Origin: Phycisphaerae bacterium
GTDB taxonomy: Bacteria > Planctomycetota > Phycisphaerae > Tepidisphaerales > Tepidisphaeraceae
DNA: 56,251 bases
Assembly: GCA_030448225.1 (NCBI GenBank)
Contig: JAUJNJ010000034.1
Span: forward strand, 1 to 56,251
Direction: 5' to 3'
In this document: positions 23,933-33,012 of the stretch, piece after piece
Layout: each line of letters starts with the position of its first letter
Position numbering within the stretch: position 1 is the stretch's first letter
Notes under the pieces: generated by a model
Told to the model about the DNA's origin: nothing
Databases searched by the model: none
The model's input: only the letters and a program-made list of their open reading frames with translations
Made by a program: the position numbers and the translations under genes

Positions 23933-25072
23933 ATGTCGCGCATCAAGATCGCCATCGCCGGGGTCGGGAACTGTGCCAGCTCGCTCGTGCAGGGGATTCA
24001 CCATTACGCCGCCCGCGCCGCCGCCGGCGACGCCGACACGACCGGCCTGATGCACCCGGTGATGGGCGGGTGGCGCGTGGGCGACATCGACGTGGTTGCC
24101 GCGTTCGACATCGACGCACGCAAGGTGGGCCAGCCGCTCGAGAAGGCGCTGTTCGCGCTGCCGAACAACACGAAGATCTTCTACGACGACCTGCCCGCCT
24201 CCGGCGTGACCGTGCAGATGGGCGACGTGCTCGACGGCGTCGCCCCGCACATGGCGAAGTACCCGCCCCACCAGCGCTTCGACCCGGCGACGGCCCGGCC
24301 GGTCGACGTCGCCCGCGTGCTGCGCGAGAGCGGCGCCGAGATCCTCGTGAACTACATGCCCGTCGGGTCCGACCTCGCCACGCGCCACTACGCGCAGGCG
24401 TGCCTCGACGCGGGCGTGAGCTTCGTCAACTGCGTGCCGTGCTTCGTCGTGTCCGATCCGGAATGGGCCGCGCGGTTCACGCGGGCCGGCATCCCGTGCG
24501 TCGGCGACGACATCAAGGCTCAGGTCGGCGCGACGATCACCCACCGCACGCTCGCCCGCCTGTTCGCCGACCGCGGCGTGCGGATCGACAGCACCTACCA
24601 GATCAACACCGGCGGCAACACCGACTTCCTCAACATGCTCAACCGCGACCGCCTGAGCAGCAAGAAGATCAGCAAGACCGAGGCGGTGCAGAGCCAGCTC
24701 GACGTGCCGCTCCACCCGGACAACATCCACATCGGCCCGAGCGACTTCGTGGCGTTCCAGAAGGACAACAAGGTCTGCTTCATCCGCATCGAGGGGACCG
24801 GCTTCGGCGGGGTGCCGATGAACCTCGAGCTGCGCCTGAGCGTCGAGGACTCGCCCAACAGCGCCGGCGTCGTCGCCGACGCGATCCGCGCCTGCAAGGT
24901 GGCCCGCGACGCCGGCATCGCCGGGCCGATCGAGTCGGTCAGCGCCTGGTGCATGAAGCACCCGCCGACGCAGATGCACGACGGCGACGCGCTCCGCCTC
25001 GTCGAAGAATTCGTCAACGAGGCCGTCTCCAAGACCCGCGCCAATCGCACGCCGTCCCGCTCCCACGCGTGA
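23933..25072 (+). CDS. ino1: Myo-inositol-1-phosphate synthase
   Basis: 379 residues matching the bacterial/archaeal short MIPS branch. The N-terminus KIAIAGVGNCASSLVQGIHH is the NAD-binding start. NYMPVGSD, SFVNCVPCFV, GDDIKAQVGATITHRTLARL and the catalytic block YQINTGGNTDFLNMLNRDRL with SSKKISKTEA are diagnostic. It converts glucose 6-phosphate to inositol 3-phosphate using NAD, for inositol lipids or compatible solutes. It is monocistronic: a palindrome lies upstream, and the downstream gene is convergent. A ribosome site GAGGAG is about 17 nt from the ATG, longer than usual. Confidence 0.92.
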   Translation: MSRIKIAIAGVGNCASSLVQGIHHYAARAAAGDADTTGLMHPVMGGWRVGDIDVVAAFDIDARKVGQPLEKALFALPNNTKIFYDDLPASGVTVQMGDVLDGVAPHMAKYPPHQRFDPATARPVDVARVLRESGAEILVNYMPVGSDLATRHYAQACLDAGVSFVNCVPCFVVSDPEWAARFTRAGIPCVGDDIKAQVGATITHRTLARLFADRGVRIDSTYQINTGGNTDFLNMLNRDRLSSKKISKTEAVQSQLDVPLHPDNIHIGPSDFVAFQKDNKVCFIRIEGTGFGGVPMNLELRLSVEDSPNSAGVVADAIRACKVARDAGIAGPIESVSAWCMKHPPTQMHDGDALRLVEEFVNEAVSKTRANRTPSRSHA

Positions 25073-25123
25073 CGGCGGGCGGGGGTGACCCCCGTATCGG
25101 CCGCGCGCCACGCCGCACTCGCG

Positions 25124-26686
25124 CTACGGGCTCCGGAAGATGTGCCAGCGTTCTGCCGCCGCCGCACCTTCACCGCGCGCGATTGCCGGTGCCGCGTCTA
25201 CTCGCACCCATCCCGCCCGTTCAATTTCCGGGACCGAAAACGCCCGGTCGCCCGGCGCGTTGAGCGGGCCGTACAGAGGGTCCCAGATCAGGAGCGTGCC
25301 CGGCGGGCGATCACGGACGACGTCGCGGCGCCACTGGCGCGTGCGCGTCGGGTCGGTAGGGCTGACGCCGAGGTAGTAGTAGATCGCCGGGTGCGACGCG
25401 GCCACGCGCCGATCCTCGCCGAGCGTGCCGCTCGCCCGCACCCAGTCTGCGACCCGTCGGGCCGACTGCCAATCCTCGGGCACCTTCAGCGGCAACACGC
25501 CCAGCGCCAGCGCGACCGGCAACGGCGCCAGCGCCGCCGCCGCGGCCCACGCGACCGGATCTCGCCGCGGCGATCGCTGCCACGCCCATTCCCACCCGCG
25601 CGCCGACAGCAGCGCCCAGAACGGCGCCACCACCAGCAGGTACCGCGGTTCGCCGAGGCTGCCGAGCTTCCCCGTCCACGACAAGAAGCTGTGAACGCCC
25701 AGCACCCACAGCGGTACGAGCGCGGTGAGCACCCGACACGCCCGAAGATGAAACTCGTTCACCGTTTCCCGCGGGAAACCGACGGGCCCGGTGCCGTGCG
25801 GTTCGACCGACGAAGAGGTCATTGCGGCCGATCGAAGTGATGGCGCCTCCCGCAGCGTCAGGACGATCCCGAGGATCGTCGCCGGCAGGACCAGCGGCGA
25901 CACGATCACCGGCAGGAACCCGACGAACTGCAACAGGTACCCGCGCGGGTAGAGGCTTTCCGCCGCGTAGGGCCAGTTGTCCGGCAGCCACCGCCACCAC
26001 GGCCCGTGTCGCCCGAACACGTCCCACCCCGCGTGGTTCCACAGGAGCAGCGGCACCGGCAGGAGCAGCAGCCACGCCGCCCGCCGGTGCAGCACGAGGG
26101 CCGCCGCCCCGAGCAGGACGAACCCGAACCCCTCCGGCCGCGCCAGCGGCGCCAGGCCCAGGAGCAGCGTCAACGGGCCCCACCGCCGCGATTGGTACGC
26201 CCAGAACGCCAGCGCGATCAGTGTCGCGAACGGCAGTTCCGTCATCTCGCTGAACCCGTGCAGAAAGAGCAACGGCTGCCCCAGCGTGAAGATGGCCGCC
26301 AGCGCCGGGCGTCGCAGGCCTTGGCGGCGCGCGACGTGGTAGGTCGCGACGGCGCAGACGATTCCGAGCGCGGCGCTCGTCAGCCGCACCCCGAGTCGCC
26401 CCCCCACCGCCGCCGGCGCCGCGTAGAGCGCCGTGCAGAACGGACGCCCCCAGACGTCCACGAAGTAGTGCGGCTCGGCGAACGCGTGCTGCGCGAACAA
26501 GTAATGCGTCAGCGCGTCGGCGGTGAGAAAGCCCTCGGACAGGACGGCGAACGTGGCGGCCAGGGCGGCGAAGACGCCGCATGAGATCCAAAGCGTTCGC
26601 CCGTCTCGCGCGTCGTCCGCGGACGCCGCGGCCGGCGACGAGCGATCAACAGAGGCGGCGGCGGCGACCGGAACGACCCTGGACAT
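25124..26686 (-). CDS. Polytopic membrane protein, probable GT-C glycosyltransferase
   Basis: 520 residues with about ten hydrophobic segments, for example LWISCGVFAALAATFAVLSE and PLTLLLGLAPLARPEGFGFV. LTADALTHYLFAQHAFAEPH in the first periplasmic loop places acidic residues where GT-C enzymes (GT39/ArnT-like, lipid-linked sugar donors) have their catalytic Asp, and LARPEGFGF is frequent in such proteins. The C-terminal soluble domain (ARRVADWVRASGTLGEDRRV, then ASHPAIYYYLG) also fits. The first 30 residues are Ala/Ser-rich. It is in line with two other minus-strand envelope genes, but 315 bp separate it from the nearest. Confidence 0.65.
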   Translation of the reverse strand: MSRVVPVAAAASVDRSSPAAASADDARDGRTLWISCGVFAALAATFAVLSEGFLTADALTHYLFAQHAFAEPHYFVDVWGRPFCTALYAAPAAVGGRLGVRLTSAALGIVCAVATYHVARRQGLRRPALAAIFTLGQPLLFLHGFSEMTELPFATLIALAFWAYQSRRWGPLTLLLGLAPLARPEGFGFVLLGAAALVLHRRAAWLLLLPVPLLLWNHAGWDVFGRHGPWWRWLPDNWPYAAESLYPRGYLLQFVGFLPVIVSPLVLPATILGIVLTLREAPSLRSAAMTSSSVEPHGTGPVGFPRETVNEFHLRACRVLTALVPLWVLGVHSFLSWTGKLGSLGEPRYLLVVAPFWALLSARGWEWAWQRSPRRDPVAWAAAAALAPLPVALALGVLPLKVPEDWQSARRVADWVRASGTLGEDRRVAASHPAIYYYLGVSPTDPTRTRQWRRDVVRDRPPGTLLIWDPLYGPLNAPGDRAFSVPEIERAGWVRVDAAPAIARGEGAAAAERWHIFRSP

Positions 26687-27001
26687 CGCGGAGGATTATG
26701 CAGATGTCGACCGACGTGAGAATGGGGACGTGCCGCTATCGGGACCAGCGCATCCGGCGTCGCGCATTTACGCGCAACGGAGCACACGGGCGGATCTGGC
26801 AACCCGTGGCGGTGACACCAGCCAAGTGGCCCCGGCGCAGCTGCAAGTCATCGGGCGCGAAGCTTCGCCGCCGCCCGTCGGGCGCAGGCGTCGCCACTTC
26901 GGAGCGTTCGGAAGGAACGCCGGAGATCAGCGCTGCCGGCAAGCTGCACAGTCGTGCCCAAGCCGGCCCCTGTCCCCGCTCTCCCACGGCGGACGGGAGC
27001 A
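26687..27001. other. 315-bp gap, nothing recognised
   Basis: This lies between two minus-strand glycosyl-transfer genes. Both strands have open frames owing to high GC, but none shows coding-like composition, start signal or known domain. I see no clear palindrome or promoter. Confidence 0.5.
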
Positions 27002-28168
27002 CTACGCGGTCAGCCGCAGTTCTCGGGTCCGGCGGAGTCCGCGGAGGTCGAGCAGCAATTCTTTCCTCAGGACGTATCGCGCGGTCATCGCGGCGGCGAG
27101 CGTGAGGAGGAAGACCTCCAGCCCGCTCGTGTGGCGCAGCCGGCCCGCCATCCACGCGGCGGCCGCGGCGCACGTCGCCCACTCCGCGAGGGACACGACG
27201 CAGAAGTCGAGGAACGGGCGCGGCGCGGCGATGAACGCCCGCTGCGCCCGCACGTAACGGCCGTGGAAGATCGCCGTCACCAGCGCCGCCGCCGGGTAGG
27301 CCAGCGGCGCGGCGGCGAACGGCGAGAGCCCCGCGTGCAGCAGCAGCCCGAACGCCGCCAGCGCCACGAACCCGCCGCACGCGGCGACGACGAGGAACTT
27401 CACCGCCGGCGACAGCCGCGGGTAGCAGAAGTCGTACAGCCGGCTGAGGTGCTCGAGGTACTTGAACTGCTGCGCGATCGTCAGCTTCGACGCGCCGCCG
27501 GCGCGGGTGCCGAAGTAGATCGGCACCTCCCTGACCAGCCGCACGCGGCACTTGCACATGAGCTCGAGGCCGACCTTGTACCCCAGCGGCGTCAGGTGGC
27601 GCGCGCGGGCGAACGTCTCGCGGCGCAGCGCGAAGAAGCCGCTCATCGGGTCGCGCGTCGCGCCCGCGAACGGCCGCGCCAGCAGCGTCGCGACCTTGGA
27701 ATTGATCCGGCGGAAGAGCCCCCACCGCTCGGCCGTGCTCCCGCCGTCGACGTGGCGCGAACCGAGCGTGAAGTCGGCCTCGCCCGCGAGGAGCGGGCCG
27801 AACAACGCGGGCAGTCGCTCGGGCGGGTGCTGGAGGTCGGCGTCCATTACGACGAGGACCTCGCCGCGCGCGAGGTGCAAGCCGCGGATCACCGCGCCGC
27901 TCAACCCGCCCTCGGCGGCGGCGCGGACGTGGAGGCGGACCGGGTAGGTCGCCGCCCAATGCTCGCACGTTGCCGCCGTGCCGTCGGTGCTGCGATCGTC
28001 GATCACCACGACCTCGTACGCCTCGCCCGCCATCGCCACATCGATTCTGCGGAACAGTTCCGGCAGGTTCGCCGCCTCGTCGAGCGTCGGGACGATGATC
28101 GACACGCGCGGCGGGGTCGCGGCGCGGTCGGCGAGGCGGAGAGTGTCGGGGGCGGCGGCTTCGCTCAC
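27002..28168 (-). CDS. Family 2 glycosyltransferase, polyprenyl-phosphate mannosyltransferase (DPM1)-like, with membrane domain
   Basis: 388 residues. The GT-A part opens with VSIIVPTLDEAANLPELFRR and has VVVIDDRSTDGT, GLHLARGEVLVVMDADLQHP (the DxD metal motif) and DPMSGFFALRRETFARARHL. VPIYFGTRAGGASKLT is the conserved loop of DPM1-like enzymes. Residues from about 255 onward form four transmembrane segments similar to GtrA. Such enzymes make polyprenyl-phosphate sugars, the donors for GT-C enzymes, so its two neighbours may use its product. The frame is intact. Confidence 0.88.
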   Translation of the reverse strand: MSEAAAPDTLRLADRAATPPRVSIIVPTLDEAANLPELFRRIDVAMAGEAYEVVVIDDRSTDGTAATCEHWAATYPVRLHVRAAAEGGLSGAVIRGLHLARGEVLVVMDADLQHPPERLPALFGPLLAGEADFTLGSRHVDGGSTAERWGLFRRINSKVATLLARPFAGATRDPMSGFFALRRETFARARHLTPLGYKVGLELMCKCRVRLVREVPIYFGTRAGGASKLTIAQQFKYLEHLSRLYDFCYPRLSPAVKFLVVAACGGFVALAAFGLLLHAGLSPFAAAPLAYPAAALVTAIFHGRYVRAQRAFIAAPRPFLDFCVVSLAEWATCAAAAAWMAGRLRHTSGLEVFLLTLAAAMTARYVLRKELLLDLRGLRRTRELRLTA

Positions 28169-28231
28169 GGCGGTGGTGGTCGGAGATCGGAAGGGTCGGG
28201 TCCTTCCGATCTCATCGGCAGAATGTCACGC

Positions 28232-29791
28232 CTACTCGCGCGGGACGTCGCCGGCCGGAGACGGATTTCCGCCATCCGCCGCCGCGGCGCCGCCGTGCTC
28301 ACGGATCGGCAGGTACACGTGGAGCTTTCCGTGCCGCGCCACCGGCCGATAATTCGCCGCGAGCCGGTCGAGGAACTTCGGACCGAAGTGAGTCTTGGTA
28401 AGGAGTTCCCGGCCGAAAGGCGTGTTGACGTCGTTCTTCAGCACGACCGCGCGAAACGCCCGGCGGTCGAGCATCGCCCACATCGGCTCGGCGAGCGTCG
28501 GATCACGGGCGGTGACGACGCGAAACATGAACGCGTCGAGCAGGTACGGCCGTTCGCCGGCGGCAAGGGCGACGACCGGGTCCTGCGCCAGCAGCGGACC
28601 GTCCCCCGTCCCGGCCGACGCGAGCGCGGCCTCAATGTCGGCCCGACGCCCCGCCCCGCGACCGAAGAAGCCGCGTACCTCGGCGACGGCCGCGGCGAGG
28701 AAGCAGGCGGCCAGCAGGAGACGAAGTGACGCCGACGGCGTTCGACGCGTCGAGCCGACACCGGCGGCGACGGCCACGACGCCTGCGACGTGCAGGTCGA
28801 TCAGGTGGTTTTCGGTGGTTCCCCGCGTGGCGTAGATCGCCACCGTGGCGAGGAGCGAGCCGGCGAAGTACAGGGCTGGCAGGCCGATCTCGCGGCGGCG
28901 CGCGTCACGCAGACGACAGGCGGCGGCGGCGGCGAACACGGCGAGCATCACCGGGTCGCGCTCGGCGGCGATGCGGAGGAACCACAGCGGCGCCCGCGCT
29001 GCGTAGGACAGGTCGGTCCCGCCGCCGGCGCAGGCGGCGAGGATCTGGCCGAATCGCCCGCTGCTGGCGACCTCCGCCCCAGCGAGGACGCCCGCCGTTC
29101 CGATCGCGGCGGTGATGACAAGCCGGACTGCGTCCGTCCGACCGTGCGCATAGAACAGGTAAACGGCGGCCACGGGGACGGCGTACAAGGCCGTCACCTT
29201 CGCGGCAAACGCCAGCGCGAACAGCACGCCGGCCGCCACGGGCCGCGGCCGTGCGCCGGCTAAGAGGACGAGGCCCCAGACGTTCAGCGCGAGCGGCAGC
29301 GCGTCGCCGCGGACGTCGCCCATCGCCTGCCGCGCCGACTCCGCCGCCAGCACACCCACCGTCGCGCACGCCGCCGTCGCGGCCGACGTGCCACTCCGGC
29401 GAAGCAGCGTGTGGACGCCCGCCAACAGAAAGAGGACTGAGAGCAGCGACGTCGCGAGCCCCGCCTCGATCGGCGCCGCGCCCGCGCGGATGATCGCCGC
29501 GTGGATCGTGAAGAACAGCGGCATGAACCGCGTGCCGCCGTAACCGAGTTCGGAGACGAGAGGCCGATAGAACTCCCCCGCCGCCAGGTCCGCTGCGAGC
29601 GTCGCCCATGCGCCGCCGACGTGCGTGAGCCCGTCGTACCGCAACCAACTCCGCGCCGCGCCGACGACGGTCACGACGACGAGAACCGCGGCCGCGAGCG
29701 CGGGCGCGACGGTCGATAATCGCCGGGCGGTCGCCCCGCCCGACGCCGTGTCGCCGTTGAAATCGGAGACTGTCGAAACGGTTCGGCTCAT
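28232..29791 (-). CDS. Polytopic membrane protein, probable GT-C-type glycosyltransferase
   Basis: 519 residues from ATG 29791. A hydrophobic first helix (APALAAAVLVVVTVVGAARS) is followed by a loop RYDGLTHVGGAWATLAADLA and FYRPLVSELGYGGTRFMPLF, then about nine more membrane segments. The general layout is that of ArnT/PMT-like or other GT-C proteins, though the acidic pair is not certain. The C-terminal domain (FRAVVLKNDVNTPFGRELL, KFLDRLAANYRPVARHGKLH) is soluble. It ends 63 bp before the DPM1-like gene on the same strand, so they likely share a transcript. Confidence 0.65.
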   Translation of the reverse strand: MSRTVSTVSDFNGDTASGGATARRLSTVAPALAAAVLVVVTVVGAARSWLRYDGLTHVGGAWATLAADLAAGEFYRPLVSELGYGGTRFMPLFFTIHAAIIRAGAAPIEAGLATSLLSVLFLLAGVHTLLRRSGTSAATAACATVGVLAAESARQAMGDVRGDALPLALNVWGLVLLAGARPRPVAAGVLFALAFAAKVTALYAVPVAAVYLFYAHGRTDAVRLVITAAIGTAGVLAGAEVASSGRFGQILAACAGGGTDLSYAARAPLWFLRIAAERDPVMLAVFAAAAACRLRDARRREIGLPALYFAGSLLATVAIYATRGTTENHLIDLHVAGVVAVAAGVGSTRRTPSASLRLLLAACFLAAAVAEVRGFFGRGAGRRADIEAALASAGTGDGPLLAQDPVVALAAGERPYLLDAFMFRVVTARDPTLAEPMWAMLDRRAFRAVVLKNDVNTPFGRELLTKTHFGPKFLDRLAANYRPVARHGKLHVYLPIREHGGAAAADGGNPSPAGDVPRE

Positions 29792-30000
29792 TGAAGTACA
29801 CGCCGATAACGCATGTCGCCGGCGGCGACACCCTACCTTGGAGATCGGCGTTGTCGGGAACGCACTGCAGAAACGGCTTCGCCCGCGCGGGAGGCGGGCC
29901 AGGCGAGTTGAGCGACTCGTGGCGAAATGAAGCGAGCGGCGGGTTCTTCGGGCGTCGCCGCTCAACGCGGCGAATGATGACGTACCCTCGTCCTCGAACG

Positions 30001-30021
30001 CCGCGGGAGCTTGCTCCGGCG
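30001..30021. repeat. CCGCGGGAGC palindrome, copy 1
   Basis: CCGCGGGAGCTTGCTCCGGCG is an imperfect palindrome in the 267-bp gap between the membrane-protein gene and the Rieske gene. A second copy, CCGCGGGAGCAAACTCCCACGG minus its ends, is at 38796-38817. Confidence 0.5.
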
Positions 30022-30058
30022 ATTCCTCACGAGTGGGCCTTGGGTGGCCGCGTGCGCG

Positions 30059-30400
30059 TCAGAAGATGGGCAGGTCCGCCTGGACGAGTTTCGCGCGGCC
30101 CTCGCCCGGCGGTTGGATGACGCGGGTCTTGTAGGTGTCGATCACGACGCCGGGGGCGCCGCGGAGTTGGCCGTTTTCGAGGTGGAAGGCCCACGCGTGC
30201 CACGGGCAGACCGCGCAGCCGTCGGCGACGTGGCCGGCGGAAAGGCTGGCACCGGCGTGGGGGCAGGCGTCGTCCATCACGAACACCTGCCCGGCGTGGA
30301 GGTAGACGGCCATCCGGAAGCCGCCGATCTCGACGTACTTGCCGCGCCCCTCCTCGAGTTCGTCCAGGTCGCACAACGACGTCCACGGCATGGCGGGCAC
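30059..30400 (-). CDS. Rieske [2Fe-2S] ferredoxin-like protein
   Basis: 113 residues, the length of stand-alone Rieske ferredoxins related to the small subunit of nitrite reductase or dioxygenase ferredoxins. The cluster ligands are CPHAGASL (Cys-x-His) and, 17 residues later, CPWHAWAFHLENG (Cys-x-x-His). The start can be the first or the second Met (MPAMPW). It transfers electrons in the cytosol; no oxygenase or reductase gene is adjacent. It lies 11 bp downstream of the Ala/Pro-rich protein gene, so they are probably cotranscribed, which does not suggest a shared pathway. Confidence 0.9.
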   Translation of the reverse strand: MPAMPWTSLCDLDELEEGRGKYVEIGGFRMAVYLHAGQVFVMDDACPHAGASLSAGHVADGCAVCPWHAWAFHLENGQLRGAPGVVIDTYKTRVIQPPGEGRAKLVQADLPIF

Positions 30401-30411
30401 CGGAGGGGTGA

Positions 30412-31536
30412 CTACTGCGACGCGTCCGCCGCGCCGGGGGCCGGCTCGGCGGCCGCGGGATCAGGCGCTGCGCCGCCCTCGGGCGCGGCCGGGTCGGCCG
30501 GCGCGGGCTCGGCGGGCGACGCAGGATCCGCGGGCGCTGGATCGGCCGGCGCGGCGTCCGCGGGCGCTGGATCGGCCGACGGAGCGGCGTCGGCGGGCGG
30601 CGCGTCGGCGGGAGCGGGATCGGTCGGCGTGCCGTCAGCGGGGGCGGGATCTGCGGGGGCGGCGCCCTCCGCGGGCACCGCTTCGGCGGGGGCGGCGCCC
30701 TCCGCGGGCACCGCTTCGGCGGGCGCGGCGGTGTCGGCAGGCGTCTCACCGGTCGGCGCAGGGTCGGGCGGCGCGGGTTCCGTTGGCGCAGGGTCCGCGG
30801 GCGTGGCGTCGGCAGGCGCGGTCGTCGTCGCGCCTTCGCCGACGTCGTCGCTGGCGGCCTGCGATTCGAGGTGCTTGGCAAGGGCGGTCACGATCTGGGA
30901 CATCTGCCCCATCACTTCGGCGACCGCCAGCTGGTGGATCGGGCCGCGCGTGCGATCCAGCTCCGAGAGGCCCGCCCGCAACTGCTCGACCGGGGCCGTC
31001 TGGTTCGCGCCGGCGTACAGCGTGCGACGGGCGATCGCTTCGAGCGCGTCGGTTGCGGCGCGGATGCCCTCGTCGATCGTCGGCTCCGGCGCCATGCCCG
31101 TCGGCTGCGCCGCGAGCTGCGTGCCCGACGCCTGCACCGTGCGGAGTTGCTGGCGGAAGACGCCGCCGGGGTTGGGGCCCTCGAGCAGCGGGAGCGCCTG
31201 GCCGAGGTCGTCGAACACCTGCCGCATGACCGACACGTGCTCGTCCGCCGACCGCCCGGGCAGCGCCGCGACGTGCGACGCGAGCGACTCGGCGGCCGCG
31301 TTCAGCCCCGACACCCGCGCGTCGACGTCGTCGACCTCCGGCGACGCCGGCCGCGTCGCGGGCTGCTCGATCGTCGCCTCCCGCTTCGGGCTGCACCCGC
31401 CGCCGCCCGTCGCCAGCACGCCGAGCGAGGCGAGCCCCGCGACGACGGCGAGCAGGCGGGCGCCGCGGCGGCGGGCGGGAGCAGAAGGTCGTTGCGGGAG
31501 ACGTGTCGAACCGGCGGTGGTCACTTCGGTGTGCAT
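30412..31536 (-). CDS. Exported protein with long Ala/Pro/Asp-rich low-complexity tail, probable lipoprotein
   Basis: 374 residues from ATG 31536, chosen because AAGGGA lies upstream and a basic-hydrophobic leader follows (RRRGARLLAVVAGLASLGVL) ending in GGGGC, a weak lipobox. Residues about 50-210 form a helical domain (EVDDVDARVSGLNAAAESLA, SVMRQVFDDLGQALPLLEGP). The last 150 residues are a tail of APADPAPADG-type repeats including two tandem 33-bp copies (30662-30694, 30695-30727). Such tails span the periplasm or peptidoglycan. Function unknown. Confidence 0.65.
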   Translation of the reverse strand: MHTEVTTAGSTRLPQRPSAPARRRGARLLAVVAGLASLGVLATGGGGCSPKREATIEQPATRPASPEVDDVDARVSGLNAAAESLASHVAALPGRSADEHVSVMRQVFDDLGQALPLLEGPNPGGVFRQQLRTVQASGTQLAAQPTGMAPEPTIDEGIRAATDALEAIARRTLYAGANQTAPVEQLRAGLSELDRTRGPIHQLAVAEVMGQMSQIVTALAKHLESQAASDDVGEGATTTAPADATPADPAPTEPAPPDPAPTGETPADTAAPAEAVPAEGAAPAEAVPAEGAAPADPAPADGTPTDPAPADAPPADAAPSADPAPADAAPADPAPADPASPAEPAPADPAAPEGGAAPDPAAAEPAPGAADASQ

Positions 31537-31632
31537 CTGGATGTCCCTTGCCGATCGCCCCTCGCAGACGATGGGTCCCGGCCGCCCGCGCCTCGGGCGC
31601 GGGCCGGCCACACGCGGCCTCGGCCGCCCGTT

Positions 31633-32823
31633 TTACGCGATCTCGGCGATCGCGACCGGCCGGCGCTGCTCGGCGCTGATCACGGCCGCCTCGAGCACCT
31701 GCTGGGTCTTGTACGCGTCCTCGAAGTCCGGCAGCGGCACGGTCGGCGGCTTGCCGCCGAGCATGTACATCATGTCGGCGACCTGGTTAATGAACCCGTG
31801 CTCGTACCCGATGATGTGCGCGTCCGGCCACCACGCCTGGGCGTACGGGTGGTCGCCGCCGTGGGTGACCATGATCCGCGTCCACCCCTGCTGCTGGCGC
31901 GGCAGCGACGCGTCGTAGAACTCGAGCCAGTTCATGTTCTCAAAGTCGAACCGGATCGAGCCCCGCTCGCCGTTGATCTCCAGGCCGTTCATGTTCTGCC
32001 GGCCGGTCGCGAAGCGGGTGGACTCGAACGTGGCCAGCGCGCCGCCCTTGAACTTGGCGATGAACACGTTGGCGTCGTCGACCGTCACCGGCCCCATCGC
32101 GCCCTTGGCCGCGGCGGCGCCCGCCGCGATGCCGCCCGACGAGCCCTGGGCCGGGATCTCGCGTTCCTTCACGAACGTCTCGCTCGCCGAGCCGAGCACC
32201 TCGGTGATCTCGTCGCCGGTGATGAAGCGGGCCATGTCGATGATGTGCGCGCCGAGGTCGCCGAGCGCGCCGGTGCCGGAGACGTCCTTGCTGAACCGCC
32301 AGATGAGCGGGACGTCCGGGCCGGCCCAGTCCTGGAGGTAGTACGCCCGCACGTGGTAGATCCGCCCGATCCGCCCCGCCGCCGCCAGCTGGTGCGCCAG
32401 CGCGACGGCGGGCACCCGGCGGTAGTTGTACCAGACGAACGTCTTGCCCTTGGCCCTGCGGGCGGCGTCGCGCATCTGCCGGGCCTCGCCCAGCGAGCCG
32501 GCGAGCGGCTTCTCGCAGGCGACGTCCTTGCCGGCCTCGAGCGCGGCGATCGACATCTCCATGTGCGCGTTGTTCGGCGTGCCGACGTCGACGAGCTGGA
32601 TGTCCGGGTTGGTCGCGGCGACGCGCCAGTCGTTCGAGGCGTTCTGCCAGCCCCACCGCTCCTTGAACTCCTTCAGCTCCGCCATGTTCCGCCCGACGAT
32701 CGTGTGCATCACGGGCGCGGCCGGCAGGTCGGTGAAGAACTTGTGGACCTTCAGGTAAGCGTTGCTGTGCGTCCGCCCCATGAACTTGTGACCGATCAGG
32801 CAGACGTTGATGGGCTCGGCCAT
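31633..32823 (-). CDS. Gfo/Idh/MocA family oxidoreductase
   Basis: 396 residues. The N-terminal Rossmann domain reads NVCLIGHKFMGRTHSNAYLK, then VDVGTPNNAHMEMSIAALEA and the hallmark DVACEKPLA with catalytic Lys. GALGDLGAHIIDMARFITGD supplies the His/Asp pair of the substrate domain. The C-terminal domain carries FESTRFATGRQNMNGLEING. NAD-dependent oxidation of a sugar or inositol derivative is expected. Residues FMGRTHSNA and YNYRRVPAVALA match the branch common in planctomycetes and verrucomicrobia. It sits with a second family member downstream of a repeat element. Confidence 0.9.
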   Translation of the reverse strand: MAEPINVCLIGHKFMGRTHSNAYLKVHKFFTDLPAAPVMHTIVGRNMAELKEFKERWGWQNASNDWRVAATNPDIQLVDVGTPNNAHMEMSIAALEAGKDVACEKPLAGSLGEARQMRDAARRAKGKTFVWYNYRRVPAVALAHQLAAAGRIGRIYHVRAYYLQDWAGPDVPLIWRFSKDVSGTGALGDLGAHIIDMARFITGDEITEVLGSASETFVKEREIPAQGSSGGIAAGAAAAKGAMGPVTVDDANVFIAKFKGGALATFESTRFATGRQNMNGLEINGERGSIRFDFENMNWLEFYDASLPRQQQGWTRIMVTHGGDHPYAQAWWPDAHIIGYEHGFINQVADMMYMLGGKPPTVPLPDFEDAYKTQQVLEAAVISAEQRRPVAIAEIA

Positions 32824-32853
32824 ACGGCTCCTCTCCTCGAATCAGGACGGTTC

Positions 32854-32998
32854 ACCACGGAGAACACGGAGCACACGGAGAACGGGAAGCAGACGGAAGG
32901 GACCACAGGAATGGCTGCTGCGGCCACGCGCACTCAATCTTCTCTTGTCTGCTAATTCTTTCTCTGCTCCGTGACCTCCGTGTCCTCCGTGCGTTCTA
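32854..32998. repeat. Long inverted-repeat element of the CACGGAG type
   Basis: ACCACGGAGAACACGGAGCA begins at 32854 and the right arm, ending CCTCCGTGCGTTCT near 32998, is built of CTCCGTG units. AGCAGACGG and GTCTGCT form an inner pair. It separates the two oxidoreductase genes and has the same units as the element at 6162. Confidence 0.65.
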
Positions 32999-33012
32999 CT
33001 TCTCTTTCGCGG

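Noticed and set aside
26954..28729. 591-residue plus-strand open frame
   Set aside because: It is Arg/Glu-rich and antisense to the DPM1-like gene, whose motifs are complete.
30011..32955. Two long plus-strand open frames (635 and 694 residues)
   Set aside because: Both are antisense to the Rieske, lipoprotein-like and oxidoreductase genes; the Gly/Ala/Ser periodicity mirrors the Ala/Pro tail on the other strand.
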